Part shown: positions 42,631 to 51,931 of the stretch, in pieces
How the letters are laid out: every line of letters begins with the position of its first letter
Position numbering within the stretch: the first letter of the stretch is position 1
The notes under the pieces: model-generated
Database searches by the model: none
What the model was told of the DNA's origin: nothing
Seen by the model: only the letters and a program-made list of their open reading frames with translations
Assembly (NCBI RefSeq): GCF_006516955.1
Contig: NZ_VHLG01000011.1
Span: 124,001-188,000 of the forward strand
Reading direction: 5' to 3'
Length of the DNA stretch: 64,000 nt
DNA from: Martelella alba
GTDB taxonomy: Bacteria > Pseudomonadota > Alphaproteobacteria > Rhizobiales > Rhizobiaceae
Made by a program: the position numbers and the translations under genes

Positions 42631-43171
42631 CCTTCTTGCCCACCCCGGTATAGACAAAATCATAGGCTGTTTCGAACGGCGCAAACCAGGGCGCGACACC
42701 GGTTTCCTCATCCACGTGACGGCCAAAGGCCATGCCATCCGGCGGTGCAATGGCAAAGACCAGATGATATTCGCCAGGTCCGTCCAGCTTGACATTGTCG
42801 CCGTAATGCGGCCCGTCAGAGGCAACCATCGGCATCAGCGGCCCGGACGAGACCGTCGCACCATCCTTGGTCAAAGTGTAGCTGATGACCAGATAGGGCA
42901 TCCAGTCTCCGGTGGCGAAGCCGTTTTCATTATCCCGTGCCGCATGAATGTCAGCCTCCAGATGCACGTCGCTGTCTTCGGCAGCGCGCATCATGCCGGG
43001 CGGCTCCATTGCGATCGGCTGCAGGTAAACGGCGGCAACTTCCATGCCACCGGCCTCCTGCGGTTCGCCGATAGGATATTCAAGCGCTGAAGCGGAGCCC
43101 GCGAAAAAAACAGCGGCGGCGGTGAATGCGGAGGACAGCAGTACGGTCCGGAACAACATATTGCGGTGCAT
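42620..43171 (-). CDS. ftrA: P19-type periplasmic iron-binding protein (FtrA)
   Basis: The 183-aa periplasmic protein has a signal peptide (VLLSSAFTAAAVFFAGSASA) and the P19/Tp34-type beta sandwich. Copper/iron ligands in the family come from a Met- and His-rich core; here IAMEPPGMM, DVHLEADIHA, MPYLVISYTL, MPMVASDGPHYGDNVKL and VFAIAPPDGMAFGRHVD are recognisable. P19 binds divalent iron (and copper) and passes it to the cupredoxin/permease partners. It is the first gene of the leftward operon, facing ftrD across a 234-bp control region. Confidence 0.94.
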   Translation of the reverse strand: MHRNMLFRTVLLSSAFTAAAVFFAGSASALEYPIGEPQEAGGMEVAAVYLQPIAMEPPGMMRAAEDSDVHLEADIHAARDNENGFATGDWMPYLVISYTLTKDGATVSSGPLMPMVASDGPHYGDNVKLDGPGEYHLVFAIAPPDGMAFGRHVDEETGVAPWFAPFETAYDFVYTGVGKKGGY

Positions 43172-43405
43172 TGGCGTTTCCTGGTTGATGACGTCGATGC
43201 AGTAAATGTTTCACCCGAAGAAATCTGGAGTCAATAAAGAAAGTTTTAAATATCCGACACAACACTTGATAGTTGTCAAATCATTTACTGTTGTGCCGTG
43301 CTAAACATGAGAATGTTTATCCTGATTTAGTTTTCATGACGTCTTGAAGACACGACCGGCACCGTTGCTTGCCAACAGTAGAGACCGACAGCCGAAAGTC
43401 TTGAA
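43172..43405. promoter_or_regulatory. divergent control region between ftrABC and ftrD
   Basis: This AT-rich region should carry promoters in both directions and, by analogy with related bacteria, an iron-responsive operator (Irr, RirA or Fur type). Visible inverted repeats are CAGTAAATG (43200-43208) with CATTTACTG (43282-43290), and TTGATAGTTGTCAA near 43266. None matches a textbook iron box closely, so I only mark the region. Confidence 0.4.
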
Positions 43406-44866
43406 ATGACAGAGATATATCATCACCGGGACTTTCTGCCCGAGCCGAGACGCGCAGTGAGGAAACCGCCGGTCAACGCGACCCTCCCCCCGCGTCCGCT
43501 CTGGCTTGAGCGCCTGGAAGGCCTGGCGGTAGGCTGGCGCAGTCATTTCGGCTGGATTCAGACCTTGATGTTTGTCGTATTCCTCATTGTGCTCGGCGCG
43601 CCGCTTTTCCTGCCGGAACCGAAGCCGGAGACGACCCCGCTCTCAGACTGGACGCTTGCACTGCAATATCTTCTCTGGGGGATCTGGTTCCCGCTGGTCT
43701 TTCTGTCTGTCATCGTCTTCGGACGTGCCTGGTGCGGCATATTGTGTCCGATGGGCGCGGCCTCGGAGCTTGCCAACCGCTTCGGGTTTCAGGCAAAGAT
43801 CCCGGCCTGGATCAGGTGGGAAGGAACGCCGGCCCTGAGCTTCATCATCATGACGCTCTACGGCCAGACCATTGGCGTCCGCGACCACCCGGAGGCCGCA
43901 GCCGGCCTGTTTGGCGGCACCATGCTGCTGGCGATTGCGATTGGTGGCCTTTACGGCCGCAAGAAACGGGTCTGGTGCCGGCATCTTTGTCCGATCGGGC
44001 GCGTCCTCGGCCTGTATTCGCGCCTCGGCGCGGTGCAGTTCACGCCCAAGATCAGGCTGCCCGGCGGCGACGCCTATACACAAAAGGGTGCCTGCCCGAC
44101 CATGATCGACCTGCCCCGCAAGGCAGAAAGCCGCCATTGCATCGAGTGCTTTCGCTGCGTCCATCCCAATGCTGCCGGCAGCGTCCGTCTCGACATCCGC
44201 CGCCCCGGTCGCGAGATCGAGGACATCCGCGACCACCGCGCCAACCGCGCTGAAGCCTGGTTCCTGTTCATGGATACAGGTGTTGCCCTTGGTGGCTTCC
44301 TCTGGCTCGTGCTGCCGCAATATCAGCAATGGCGCCAGGCTTTCGGCGTGTTCGCGATCCGCCATCACTGGACATGGGTCACCGAGGTCGGCCCGGCCTT
44401 CCTGATGAGCGTGCATCCCGCGCGCGCGGAAGTGTTCCGCTGGCTCGACTTTGTGATGATTGTCGGCTTCATGCTGGCTGTGATGGCGGTGCTGACGGCG
44501 GTTCTGGCCACACTGACCTGCGCAAGTGCCTGGCTGTCACGTCGTGCCGGGGCGGACACAGGCTTTGGCCAGCTCTTCACCGAGCTTGGCTATCAATATG
44601 CCCCGGTCGCGCTGATGAGCCTGATCATCGGCCTCGGCGCTGAGCTTCTCGACCCCTTGCGCTATACCGGCCTCGGCGAGGCAGGGGCCGGTGCCATCCG
44701 TGGCGGGCTGTTCCTGACGGGGCTCATCTGGAGCATATGGCTCGGCTATCGCATTCTCGAGCGACAGCAGGTTTCCCCCCTGCGCCGTATCCTGCCGCTT
44801 CTGCCCGGCATTGCCGGAAGCCTGTTTGTCGGGCTCGGCTGGTGGCCCGCTATCTTCGGGCTTTGA
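43406..44866 (+). CDS. ftrD: membrane 4Fe-4S ferredoxin-type electron donor of the iron uptake system (FtrD)
   Basis: The 486-aa polytopic protein resembles NapH/NosR-type polyferredoxins: several membrane helices plus cysteine clusters CGILCPMG, CRHLCPIG and a CIECFRCVHP group. FtrD is thought to feed or accept electrons for the FtrAB ferrous-iron step at the inner membrane. A long hydrophobic C-terminal half (about residues 280-486) gives further helices. Unlike the co-linear ftrABCD of Brucella, it stands divergently here. It ends three bases from a convergent binding-protein gene. Confidence 0.9.
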   Translation: MTEIYHHRDFLPEPRRAVRKPPVNATLPPRPLWLERLEGLAVGWRSHFGWIQTLMFVVFLIVLGAPLFLPEPKPETTPLSDWTLALQYLLWGIWFPLVFLSVIVFGRAWCGILCPMGAASELANRFGFQAKIPAWIRWEGTPALSFIIMTLYGQTIGVRDHPEAAAGLFGGTMLLAIAIGGLYGRKKRVWCRHLCPIGRVLGLYSRLGAVQFTPKIRLPGGDAYTQKGACPTMIDLPRKAESRHCIECFRCVHPNAAGSVRLDIRRPGREIEDIRDHRANRAEAWFLFMDTGVALGGFLWLVLPQYQQWRQAFGVFAIRHHWTWVTEVGPAFLMSVHPARAEVFRWLDFVMIVGFMLAVMAVLTAVLATLTCASAWLSRRAGADTGFGQLFTELGYQYAPVALMSLIIGLGAELLDPLRYTGLGEAGAGAIRGGLFLTGLIWSIWLGYRILERQQVSPLRRILPLLPGIAGSLFVGLGWWPAIFGL

Positions 44867-44869
44867 GGC

Positions 44870-45664
44870 TCAAAGCCTGGAGGGCAGCGGGACATGCAGC
44901 CAGCGCAAGGCAATAGCGTTGAGCGCGCCGGATTTCAGCGCCTTGTCGATGCTGCTATTGACCGCCTTCAGCAAGGCAGGCTCCCCTTTACCCACTCCGA
45001 TATAGCAAGGCGAATTGCTGATCAGGAACTTCGGTTCCGGCCGGCGCAGAAGCCCTGTCTCCATAATGGTCGCGGCGATGATGTTGCCGGTTGCAATCGC
45101 ATCGACAGAGCCCGACAGGAAAGCCGCGATCGTAGCGCCATTGTCATCGTAACGCATGATCGTGGCATCGGCGGGTGCGATATCGGCCAGCGCCAGATCC
45201 TCGATCGAACCGCGCGTCACCCCGACAGTCTTGCCGGCGAGATCCGAGGGATCGGTGATCTTGATGTCACTCGGTGCGAAAATGCCGCTGTAAAAGGGGG
45301 CGTAAGCATGCGAGAAATCGATTGCCTGGCTCCGCTCACGGGTCTTGCCCAGCGACGAAATGATGAGATCGACGCGTTTGCTGACAAGCGCATCGATCCG
45401 CTCATTACTGGCCACGGGCACCAGAACCAGACGGACAGCAAGATCATCGGCGACCAACTGCGCCACATCGATATCATAACCGACCAGCGCACCGCTTGGG
45501 TCCTCGGTACCGAAAGGTGGAAAATCCTCCGGCACAGCGATGCGGATTGCACCCGCCGCCTTGATATCCGAAAGCGTGTCTGCCTGCGCCGGCACCATCC
45601 GGGCGGAAATGCCCAAAGCAAGCGCCAACACAACAAGCACCGAGCGAAATGCCTTGCCTGTCAT
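44870..45664 (-). CDS. amino-acid-type ABC transporter solute-binding protein
   Basis: The 264-aa periplasmic protein has a signal peptide (VLVVLALALGISARMVPAQA) and the type II (PBP2) fold: IKAAGAIRIAVPEDFPPF, GALVGYDIDVAQLVADDL, IDALVSKRVDLIISSLGKTRERSQAIDFS (in parts) and GKTVGVTRGSIEDLAL. This matches binding proteins for glutamate, glutamine or other polar amino acids. No permease or ATPase gene is adjacent, so it either feeds a distant transporter or acts as an orphan receptor. Convergent with ftrD by a 3-base gap. Confidence 0.88.
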   Translation of the reverse strand: MTGKAFRSVLVVLALALGISARMVPAQADTLSDIKAAGAIRIAVPEDFPPFGTEDPSGALVGYDIDVAQLVADDLAVRLVLVPVASNERIDALVSKRVDLIISSLGKTRERSQAIDFSHAYAPFYSGIFAPSDIKITDPSDLAGKTVGVTRGSIEDLALADIAPADATIMRYDDNGATIAAFLSGSVDAIATGNIIAATIMETGLLRRPEPKFLISNSPCYIGVGKGEPALLKAVNSSIDKALKSGALNAIALRWLHVPLPSRL

Positions 45665-45910
45665 ATCATTCCCCTGATGCGCACTTCTGCCCCCTGCCCC
45701 GCCGATACGCGATATTGAAGCCTCGTGCGTCTATGGTAACGGAGTATGGCCGGGAACGGTCTATTCTTCAAGTTGCAGCGCCATTGTAAAACCAGGATAA
45801 CCCGCAGTTTCAAATAGGTATCACGCTTGACTTGTCACAAAGAGCACGAGAGATTTGCTCACGCCCGCCCAAGAGCCATTTCAAGGCCTCTCCGACAAAA
45901 GGATCCCATC

Positions 45911-46471
45911 ATGACGACAACGCCCTGGACGGCAGAGCCGCTGACATTTGGCCACGGACCACGCGTTCTGGAGATTTTTCTGGAACCGACCTGCCCCTTC
46001 TGCGTCAAGACGTTCAACAAGCTGGATGCATTGCTGGAAGCCGCCGGCGAAGACCGGCTGACGGTGAAACTGCGGCTGCAGTCACAGCCCTGGCACATGT
46101 TTTCCGGCGTCATCACCCGCTGCATCATTGCAGCCTCCACACTGCCGGATGGCCGCGAAATGGCGAAAAAGGTCTTCGCCGCCGTTGGCGCGCACCGCAT
46201 GGAGTTTGAATTTGAAGGTCATGCCCGCGGCCCCAACATGGGTGCAACGCCCAACGACATCATCGCCCGGATCGAGGCCTATTCCGGCGTGCCGCTGAAG
46301 GCTGCCTTCGATCAGCAGGGCCTTGAGACCGAGCTCAAATGGCATGCGAAATATGCCCGCCAGAACGGCATTCACGTCTCCCCCACCTTCATGATCGACG
46401 GGCTGATCGCCCCGAAAATGTCGAGCGGCGACACGATCGAGCAATGGATCGCCGAACTCGGACTGAACTAG
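45911..46471 (+). CDS. DsbA-type thioredoxin-fold oxidoreductase, cytosolic
   Basis: The 186-aa protein has a thioredoxin fold with a CPFC active site in LEIFLEPTCPFCVKTFNKLD, an inserted helical domain (about residues 60-150) and a second thioredoxin part with HVSPTFMIDGLIAPKMSSGD carrying the usual cis-Pro (SPT). There is no signal peptide, so it is probably a cytosolic DsbA-like (FrnE/2-hydroxychromene isomerase-type neighbour) thiol oxidoreductase. I used the ATG at 45911. It stands alone; a 12-bp perfect hairpin follows 58 bases later. Confidence 0.85.
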   Translation: MTTTPWTAEPLTFGHGPRVLEIFLEPTCPFCVKTFNKLDALLEAAGEDRLTVKLRLQSQPWHMFSGVITRCIIAASTLPDGREMAKKVFAAVGAHRMEFEFEGHARGPNMGATPNDIIARIEAYSGVPLKAAFDQQGLETELKWHAKYARQNGIHVSPTFMIDGLIAPKMSSGDTIEQWIAELGLN

Positions 46472-46529
46472 AGTTCAGGCAAGACGAATAACACGTGCAC
46501 TTTTTCACCTGTTGCTCCAACCAGGCCTG

Positions 46530-46558
46530 TTGCCCCGGATGTCAGCCATCCGGGGCAA
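46530..46558. terminator. strong hairpin between convergent genes
   Basis: TTGCCCCGGATG and CATCCGGGGCAA form a perfect 12-bp stem with a 5-base loop midway between the DsbA-like gene and the aldehyde dehydrogenase stop. Neither side has a T run, so it may be a bidirectional barrier working with Rho rather than an intrinsic terminator. Confidence 0.6.
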
Positions 46559-46578
46559 GTCGCAAGCGGATCGGTGGA

Positions 46579-48024
46579 TCAGATACGCGAACTGAAGCCG
46601 AGAATTGACTTCACTTCCATGAAGTCGAGCATGCCGAATTCACCCAGTTCGCGGCCATTGCCCGACTGGCCATAGCCGCCAAACGGCGCATTGAAATCAA
46701 AGTCAGGATTATTGATGAACACCCGGCCGGCACGGAGCCTTAGCGCGACGGCATTGGCATGGTCCTGATCGCCGCTATAGACATAGGCTGCCAGTCCGTA
46801 GGCCGTGCCATTGGCAATCGCCACCGCCTCATCCTCATCACGATAGGTCATGACAGACAGGACCGGCCCGAAAATCTCCTCGCGAGCGATCGTCATATCC
46901 GGCGTCACATCGGCGAAGATGGTCGGACGCACATAATAGCCGCCGTTCAAACCGTCCGGCCGCCCTGCCCCGCCAACCACAAGACGCGCGCCCTCTTCCA
47001 GGCCGCGCGCAATCATCGCCGTGATCTTGCCGAACTGGGCAGGGCCACTGACCGGTCCGGTGGTCGTCTCCTCAAGCGTCGGGTCACCGACGCGGTATTT
47101 CTGCGCTTCGGCCTCAGCCTTTGCCAGCACCAGATCCAGCTGGCTTTCATGCACCAGCATGCGGCTTGGCGCGATGCAGGATTGACCGGAATTGATGAAA
47201 CAGCGCGCCACGCCATCGCTGACGGCAAGATCAAGATCGGCATCCGGCAGGATAATATTGGCCGATTTTCCGCCGAGTTCCTGATGCACGCGCTTGACCG
47301 TCGGTGCTGCGGCCATCGCCACGGCGACACCGGCCCGGGTTGAGCCGGTGAAAGACACCATGTCGATATCCGAATGCGCCGCAATGGCATGCCCGACCAC
47401 GGGCCCGGTTCCGTTGACGAGATTGAAAACGCCTTTCGGCACACCGGCCTCATCAAGGATATCCGCCAGCATCAAAGCGCTTAATGGCGAGATTTCGCTC
47501 GGCTTCAGCACCACGGTGCAACCGGCAGCAAGCGCCGGCGCAAGCTTGGTGACAATCTGGTTCAGCGGCCAGTTCCATGGTGTGATCAGCCCGCAAACAC
47601 CGATCGGCTCATGCACGATCTTCGTCGTGGCAAGCGTGGTCTCCGGCTGGCGTTCGAAGTCATAGGCCTCCAGCACCCGGGCGGCTTCGCGAAAATAGAT
47701 CACGCTGGAGCCGGTCTGCATCACGCGTGAGAGCCAGCGCGGCGAGCCCATTTCCATCGTCACGGCTGCCATCAGCGCCTCCTGCCGCGCCTCGAGGAGA
47801 TCGGCGACACGGCGGAGCAGCGCCACGCGTTCGGCGCGCGGCGTCTCGGCGAATTCTGGAAAGGCGGCACGTGCTGCAGCAACGGCGCGGTCAACATCAG
47901 CGGCATTGCCGTAGGCGATGGTCTCGACCACAGTTTCCGTCGCCGGATTGATCATCGGTCCCGTGTCAGATGAGAGCGGTGCGACCCATGCGCCATTGAT
48001 GTAGAACTGACGCGCTGACGTCAT
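46579..48024 (-). CDS. aldehyde dehydrogenase, NAD(P)-dependent
   Basis: This 481-aa aldehyde dehydrogenase has the motifs VCGLITPWNWPLNQIV (nucleotide and substrate site), the glycine motif FTGSTRAGVAVA, the catalytic Glu in VHQELGGKSANIIL, and the catalytic Cys in FINSGQSCIAPSRMLV. The last helix-strand GGYGQSGNGRELGEFG is normal. It overlaps the stop of the upstream aminotransferase gene by ATGA, so it should oxidise the aldehyde the aminotransferase produces from an omega-amino compound. Substrate not assigned. Confidence 0.94.
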   Translation of the reverse strand: MTSARQFYINGAWVAPLSSDTGPMINPATETVVETIAYGNAADVDRAVAAARAAFPEFAETPRAERVALLRRVADLLEARQEALMAAVTMEMGSPRWLSRVMQTGSSVIYFREAARVLEAYDFERQPETTLATTKIVHEPIGVCGLITPWNWPLNQIVTKLAPALAAGCTVVLKPSEISPLSALMLADILDEAGVPKGVFNLVNGTGPVVGHAIAAHSDIDMVSFTGSTRAGVAVAMAAAPTVKRVHQELGGKSANIILPDADLDLAVSDGVARCFINSGQSCIAPSRMLVHESQLDLVLAKAEAEAQKYRVGDPTLEETTTGPVSGPAQFGKITAMIARGLEEGARLVVGGAGRPDGLNGGYYVRPTIFADVTPDMTIAREEIFGPVLSVMTYRDEDEAVAIANGTAYGLAAYVYSGDQDHANAVALRLRAGRVFINNPDFDFNAPFGGYGQSGNGRELGEFGMLDFMEVKSILGFSSRI

Positions 48025-49403
48025 TTCATCACCCCGAAGGCCTTTGCCGTAGCATCCAGCGCTTCACGGGCAATGGCAAAGACGGTTTCCATTTCCTCCC
48101 TCGTGATCACCAGAGGCGGCATCAGGCTCATCGTATCGCCATTGGCCCTGAAGGCAAGGCCGCGCCGGGCGGCCTCAAGACTGCAATATTCACCGATCTT
48201 CGCCGCTTCGGGAAAGCTCTCTCTGGTTTTCTTGTCGGCAACAATCTCAAGTCCGCCCATCAAACCGACAACCCGGACATCCCCGATCAGCGGATGATCG
48301 GCAAAGGCCTGCATTTGCTTCGCGAAAAGCGGTGCCAACACATCGCCCGCGCGCTCAACCAGCTTTTCCTCGTCCAGAATACGGATATTTTCAAGCGCCA
48401 CAGCACAGCTCACCGGATGGCCGGAATAGGTATAGCCATGGGCCCATTCGCCGCCCTTTTCGATCAGCGTGTCGGCAACCCGGTCGCCCATGACCGAGGC
48501 TGACAGCGGCATATAGCCCGAGGTAATCGCCTTGCCGAGCTGGATGAAATCCGGCGTGATCCCGTAATAATCGCAGCCGAACCATTGACCGGTGCGCCCG
48601 AAACCGCAAACCACCTCATCAACCAGCAACAGCACATCATATTTCTTGCAGATGCGCTGGATCTCCGGCCAGTAGCTCATCGGCGGGCAAATGGCACCGC
48701 CTGCGCTTTGCGCCGGTTCGGCGATAAAGGCCGCAACATTGTCAGCCCCGAGTTCCAGGATCTTGTCTTCCAGCCATGACGCGGCGAGAACACCGAATGC
48801 CTCTCCATCCATGCCATCGGGTGCATTGCGGTAAGGATAGGCGGTTTTCACCCGATGGACATTGCCAAGCGGCAGATCGCCGCCGGCACCATGCATCGGA
48901 GCCAGTCCCGAGAGACTTGCGGCCATGTGCGTCGAGCCGTGATAAGCGGCTTCGCGGGCGATGATCAGCCGCTTTTCCGGCCGACCTTCCAGATCCCAGA
49001 ACCGCCTCACAGCGCGGATGGCGGTTTCATTCGCTTCAGATCCCGAGCACTGGAAGAAGACGTGATTGAGGCTCTCCGGCAGCATTGACGTCAGCTTTTC
49101 AGCGAGCAGTACCGCACTTTGATGGGTCGTGTTGAAGAAGGACTGGCAATAGGAAAGCTCGGCCATCTGTCTGGTTGCCGCCTCGACCAGTTCTGCCCGG
49201 CCATAGCCGAGACAGACATTGCCAAGCCCGGAAAGCCCGTCAATCATCCGGTTGCCGTCGCTGTCGGTCACATAAATGCCTTCTGCCTTCACCGCCACGC
49301 GGGCGCCGTTCTGGCGCAGCGCCTTGTGATCGGTGAAGGGATGCAGATAATGGGCACGGTCCATGACCTGCCAGGCTTGGGTTCCACGGGACGACGTATT
49401 CAT
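48021..49403 (-). CDS. class III (omega-type) aminotransferase, PLP-dependent
   Basis: The 460-aa enzyme has the class III aminotransferase pattern: VTDSDGNRMIDGLSGLGNV, VFFQCSGSEANETAIRAV, AAYHGSTHMAASLSG, FIAEPAQSAGGAICPP, LLLVDEVVCGFGRTGQWF and the catalytic lysine segment PDFIQLGKAITSGYMPL. Such enzymes move an amino group from an omega-amino acid or a diamine to pyruvate or 2-oxoglutarate. It is the first of two overlapping genes; the second is an aldehyde dehydrogenase. It may act on an amine released by the nearby catabolic cluster, which is inferred only from proximity. Confidence 0.94.
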   Translation of the reverse strand: MNTSSRGTQAWQVMDRAHYLHPFTDHKALRQNGARVAVKAEGIYVTDSDGNRMIDGLSGLGNVCLGYGRAELVEAATRQMAELSYCQSFFNTTHQSAVLLAEKLTSMLPESLNHVFFQCSGSEANETAIRAVRRFWDLEGRPEKRLIIAREAAYHGSTHMAASLSGLAPMHGAGGDLPLGNVHRVKTAYPYRNAPDGMDGEAFGVLAASWLEDKILELGADNVAAFIAEPAQSAGGAICPPMSYWPEIQRICKKYDVLLLVDEVVCGFGRTGQWFGCDYYGITPDFIQLGKAITSGYMPLSASVMGDRVADTLIEKGGEWAHGYTYSGHPVSCAVALENIRILDEEKLVERAGDVLAPLFAKQMQAFADHPLIGDVRVVGLMGGLEIVADKKTRESFPEAAKIGEYCSLEAARRGLAFRANGDTMSLMPPLVITREEMETVFAIAREALDATAKAFGVMK

Positions 49404-49571
49404 GGGGCACTCTCAATCGGTTTCGCCGCTTGCTGCGGCCTCTCACCGATTTAGCCGTGATCACACGTCAACCGCCAGCAAAGCGGCTGGCCGCTCCAAG
49501 CGGCAAAACATGACGGAGAGTGCAAGGGGTGGATCTGCCGGACAGACGGCCCGGCAGATCGCGGTTTGATG

Positions 49572-50924
49572 TCAGGCAGACGTTGCCGCCTCCAGAAAAC
49601 GCCGCGCAGCCTTGCCATGCTCTTCCCGGAGCTTGCCGACATCGACACCGAGCGGATTGCCGTCGACGACCTGCCATTTGCCAGCCACCATCATCCGGTC
49701 CGCCGCGTGGGCTCCGCAAAGGACCAGGGCAGCAATCGGATCACCCGCACCGGAGAAGCGCAATTCATCCAGCGTAAAGAAGGCGAGATCGGCCTGATAG
49801 CCGACGGCGATTTTGCCAATATCGCTGCGACCGATACAGGCAGCCGAGCCTTCCGTTGCCCAGCGCAGCACGTCGAGATGGGTGATGGCCGATGAGCCAT
49901 AGGTCAGACGGCCGAGCAGCAGCGCCTGGCGCACCCCTTCCATCATGTTGGAATTGTCGTTGGAGGCCGAGCCATCAACGCCAAGGCCAACGATTGCACC
50001 AGCGGCCTCGAGATCCTTGGTGCGGCACTGGCCGGAGGCAAGCGTCATGTTCGAGGTCGGGCAATGGCAGACGCCGACACGATGGCGGCCGAGGCGTTTG
50101 ATCTCGTCATCGGTGAAATGGATGCCATGGGCAAGCCAGACCCGGTCATTCATCCAGCCCACCTCCTCCAGATAATCAACCGGGCGGCACTGGAAGTGAT
50201 GCATGCAATATTCATCTTCATCCAGCGTTTCGCCGAGATGGGTGTGAAGACGGCAATCATGCTTTTCCGCCAGAATAGCGGTATCGATCATCAGCTGTTT
50301 GGTGACGTTGAAAGGCGCGCAGGGCGCCAGCGCCACCGTCGACATCGAACCTTCAGAGCGGTCATGAAACTTGCCGAGCACACGTTCGCAATCGGCAAGC
50401 ACTACGTCGTAATCCTGCATCAGCCGCTCATCGGCAATGCCGCCGCTCTTGGAGCCCATATTGACCGCGCCACGCGTCAGCGCCACGCGCATGCCAAGCT
50501 TCTCGGCCTCTTCCGCCTCGATATCGACGGCATCGGGCATGTCAGCCGCCACCGCATAGAGATGATCCGACGCGGTGGTGCAGCCGGACATTAAAAGTTC
50601 GGTCAGCGCCAGACGGACGCCAAGCCGGAAGGTGTCGCGGTTCAGATGCGTGCCCCAGAGCGGATAGAGCACTTTCAGCCAGGGAAAGAGTTCCTTGTTG
50701 ATGGCTCCGGGATGCGCGCGCGTCAGTGTCTGGAAGAAATGATGATGAGTGTTGACGAGGCCCGGAATGATAACGTGGCGGCTTGCGTCATAAACCTCGT
50801 CACACGGCGCTAACGGGCCGTCATTGCCGACCAGTTCAACAATTTTGCCACCTTCGACAACAAGGCCGCCGGGGGCGTTTTCCGCCAGCATGGCGATGGG
50901 GTTCTTGATCCAGATGCGCATCAT
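49572..50924 (-). CDS. 8-oxoguanine-deaminase-like amidohydrolase
   Basis: The 450-aa metal-dependent hydrolase of the TrzA/AtzA cytosine-deaminase-like group has metal ligands at NTHHHFFQT, HTHLGETLDED, HGIHFTDDEI and the Asp in GVDGSASNDNSNMM. The wording (RIWIKNPIAM at the start, ALTELLMSGCTTASDHLY) closely resembles bacterial 8-oxoguanine deaminases, which give urate and ammonia. ATG at 50924, with GAAAG upstream, is preferred to a TTG at 50936. It is the last gene of an operon with the PBP2-like gene, ArcS-type protein and monooxygenase. Related family members act on other aza-heterocycles, so the actual ring is uncertain. Confidence 0.9.
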   Translation of the reverse strand: MMRIWIKNPIAMLAENAPGGLVVEGGKIVELVGNDGPLAPCDEVYDASRHVIIPGLVNTHHHFFQTLTRAHPGAINKELFPWLKVLYPLWGTHLNRDTFRLGVRLALTELLMSGCTTASDHLYAVAADMPDAVDIEAEEAEKLGMRVALTRGAVNMGSKSGGIADERLMQDYDVVLADCERVLGKFHDRSEGSMSTVALAPCAPFNVTKQLMIDTAILAEKHDCRLHTHLGETLDEDEYCMHHFQCRPVDYLEEVGWMNDRVWLAHGIHFTDDEIKRLGRHRVGVCHCPTSNMTLASGQCRTKDLEAAGAIVGLGVDGSASNDNSNMMEGVRQALLLGRLTYGSSAITHLDVLRWATEGSAACIGRSDIGKIAVGYQADLAFFTLDELRFSGAGDPIAALVLCGAHAADRMMVAGKWQVVDGNPLGVDVGKLREEHGKAARRFLEAATSA

Positions 50925-50925
50925 T

Positions 50926-51900
50926 TCAACTTTCAAGCATATCGGCGGAAAATAGGTCTTCGACGGCGAAATTTGTCGTGATCAGCCCGTCCTCCAGCAT
51001 GTAACGGATGATGGTTTCCAGCATGACCCGGTTTCCGGCAAGGCCCGCAGGCCAGTAATCCTTGCCCATCACCGCCTCGGTTTCAAGAAGCGCCTCCATC
51101 TGCCAGGGCAGCATGGTGGAAAGGGCGGCGGCCTCGAAAAGCTTTGCCCGCGCCACGTTCTGCGCCCGCGAGAAAGCATCAAAAAGTGCTGGCACAACAT
51201 GCGGATGCGCCTCGGCGATCGGGCGCTTGATCGCCAGAACATGCATGGCCGGAAAGATGCCGGTCTTGTTGAAGTAACCGATCTCGGTGGCCTTTGGATC
51301 GGCAAACAGCCGATCGACCTCGGCAGAGGGCCAGGTGCTCGGCGCACGCGCTGTGTAAAGCGCGTCAATCTCGCCTTTCGCCAGAAGCTGGGCCAGCCCC
51401 ATGTCGCGGCGATCCTCGAAGGTGAATTGTTCGGGATAGAATTGCGGATGTTCATCGCCGGTGCGCGGCGTTTCAAAGCCACCGATCACATAGGTGGGCG
51501 ATGTCCGGTCAAGGCCGTAAGCATCGTGGAATATGCCGCGCAGCCAGACAGCGGCCGCCATATCAAACACCGGAATGCCAATGCGCTTTCCGGCAAGGTC
51601 GGCAGGCTTTTCAAAACCGCGACCGGATTTCACGTAGATGCTGGAGAAGCGGAAATGCCGCGAAGGAAAGATCGGGATCGCCAGATAGGGCTTTTCGGCC
51701 GTTTCCAGCGTTCGTAGATAGGTCGCCAGCGGAAATTCGCATACATCGAAATCATGGGTGGAGAGCTGGCGGTTGAACAGCGCCTGCACGCCCATCATCG
51801 AAATCTCGGTTTCGATGCCTTCAATCGGCGCCTCGCCATTGGCAAGCGGGCGCGTGCGGTCGCTGTCGGAAAGCCCCAGCTTCAGTTTGAATGCGCTCAT
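50926..51900 (-). CDS. 4,5-dihydroxyphthalate decarboxylase-like / PBP2-fold protein
   Basis: The 324-aa product lacks a signal peptide and has a PBP2-type fold with the pattern of 4,5-dihydroxyphthalate decarboxylase: LKLGLSDSDRTRPLANGE at the start, FDVCEFPLATYLRTL, AIPIFPSRHFRFSSIYVKSG and GKRIGIPVFDMAAAVWLRGIF. The decarboxylase family acts on aromatic or heteroaromatic carboxylates, but the same fold includes cytosolic and periplasmic binding proteins, so enzymatic function is likely but not proven. The ATG at 51900 follows GGGGAACC; a longer version reaching 51942 would overlap the upstream gene. It sits between the ArcS-type protein and the amidohydrolase. Confidence 0.8.
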   Translation of the reverse strand: MSAFKLKLGLSDSDRTRPLANGEAPIEGIETEISMMGVQALFNRQLSTHDFDVCEFPLATYLRTLETAEKPYLAIPIFPSRHFRFSSIYVKSGRGFEKPADLAGKRIGIPVFDMAAAVWLRGIFHDAYGLDRTSPTYVIGGFETPRTGDEHPQFYPEQFTFEDRRDMGLAQLLAKGEIDALYTARAPSTWPSAEVDRLFADPKATEIGYFNKTGIFPAMHVLAIKRPIAEAHPHVVPALFDAFSRAQNVARAKLFEAAALSTMLPWQMEALLETEAVMGKDYWPAGLAGNRVMLETIIRYMLEDGLITTNFAVEDLFSADMLES

Positions 51901-51931
51901 CGGTTCCCCGGTTTTTGTTGTTGAGATGTTT

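Noticed and set aside
43172-43405. A definite Irr/RirA/Fur box between ftrA and ftrD
   Set aside because: Inverted repeats are present but none fits a known iron-box consensus closely enough by eye; a matrix search would decide.
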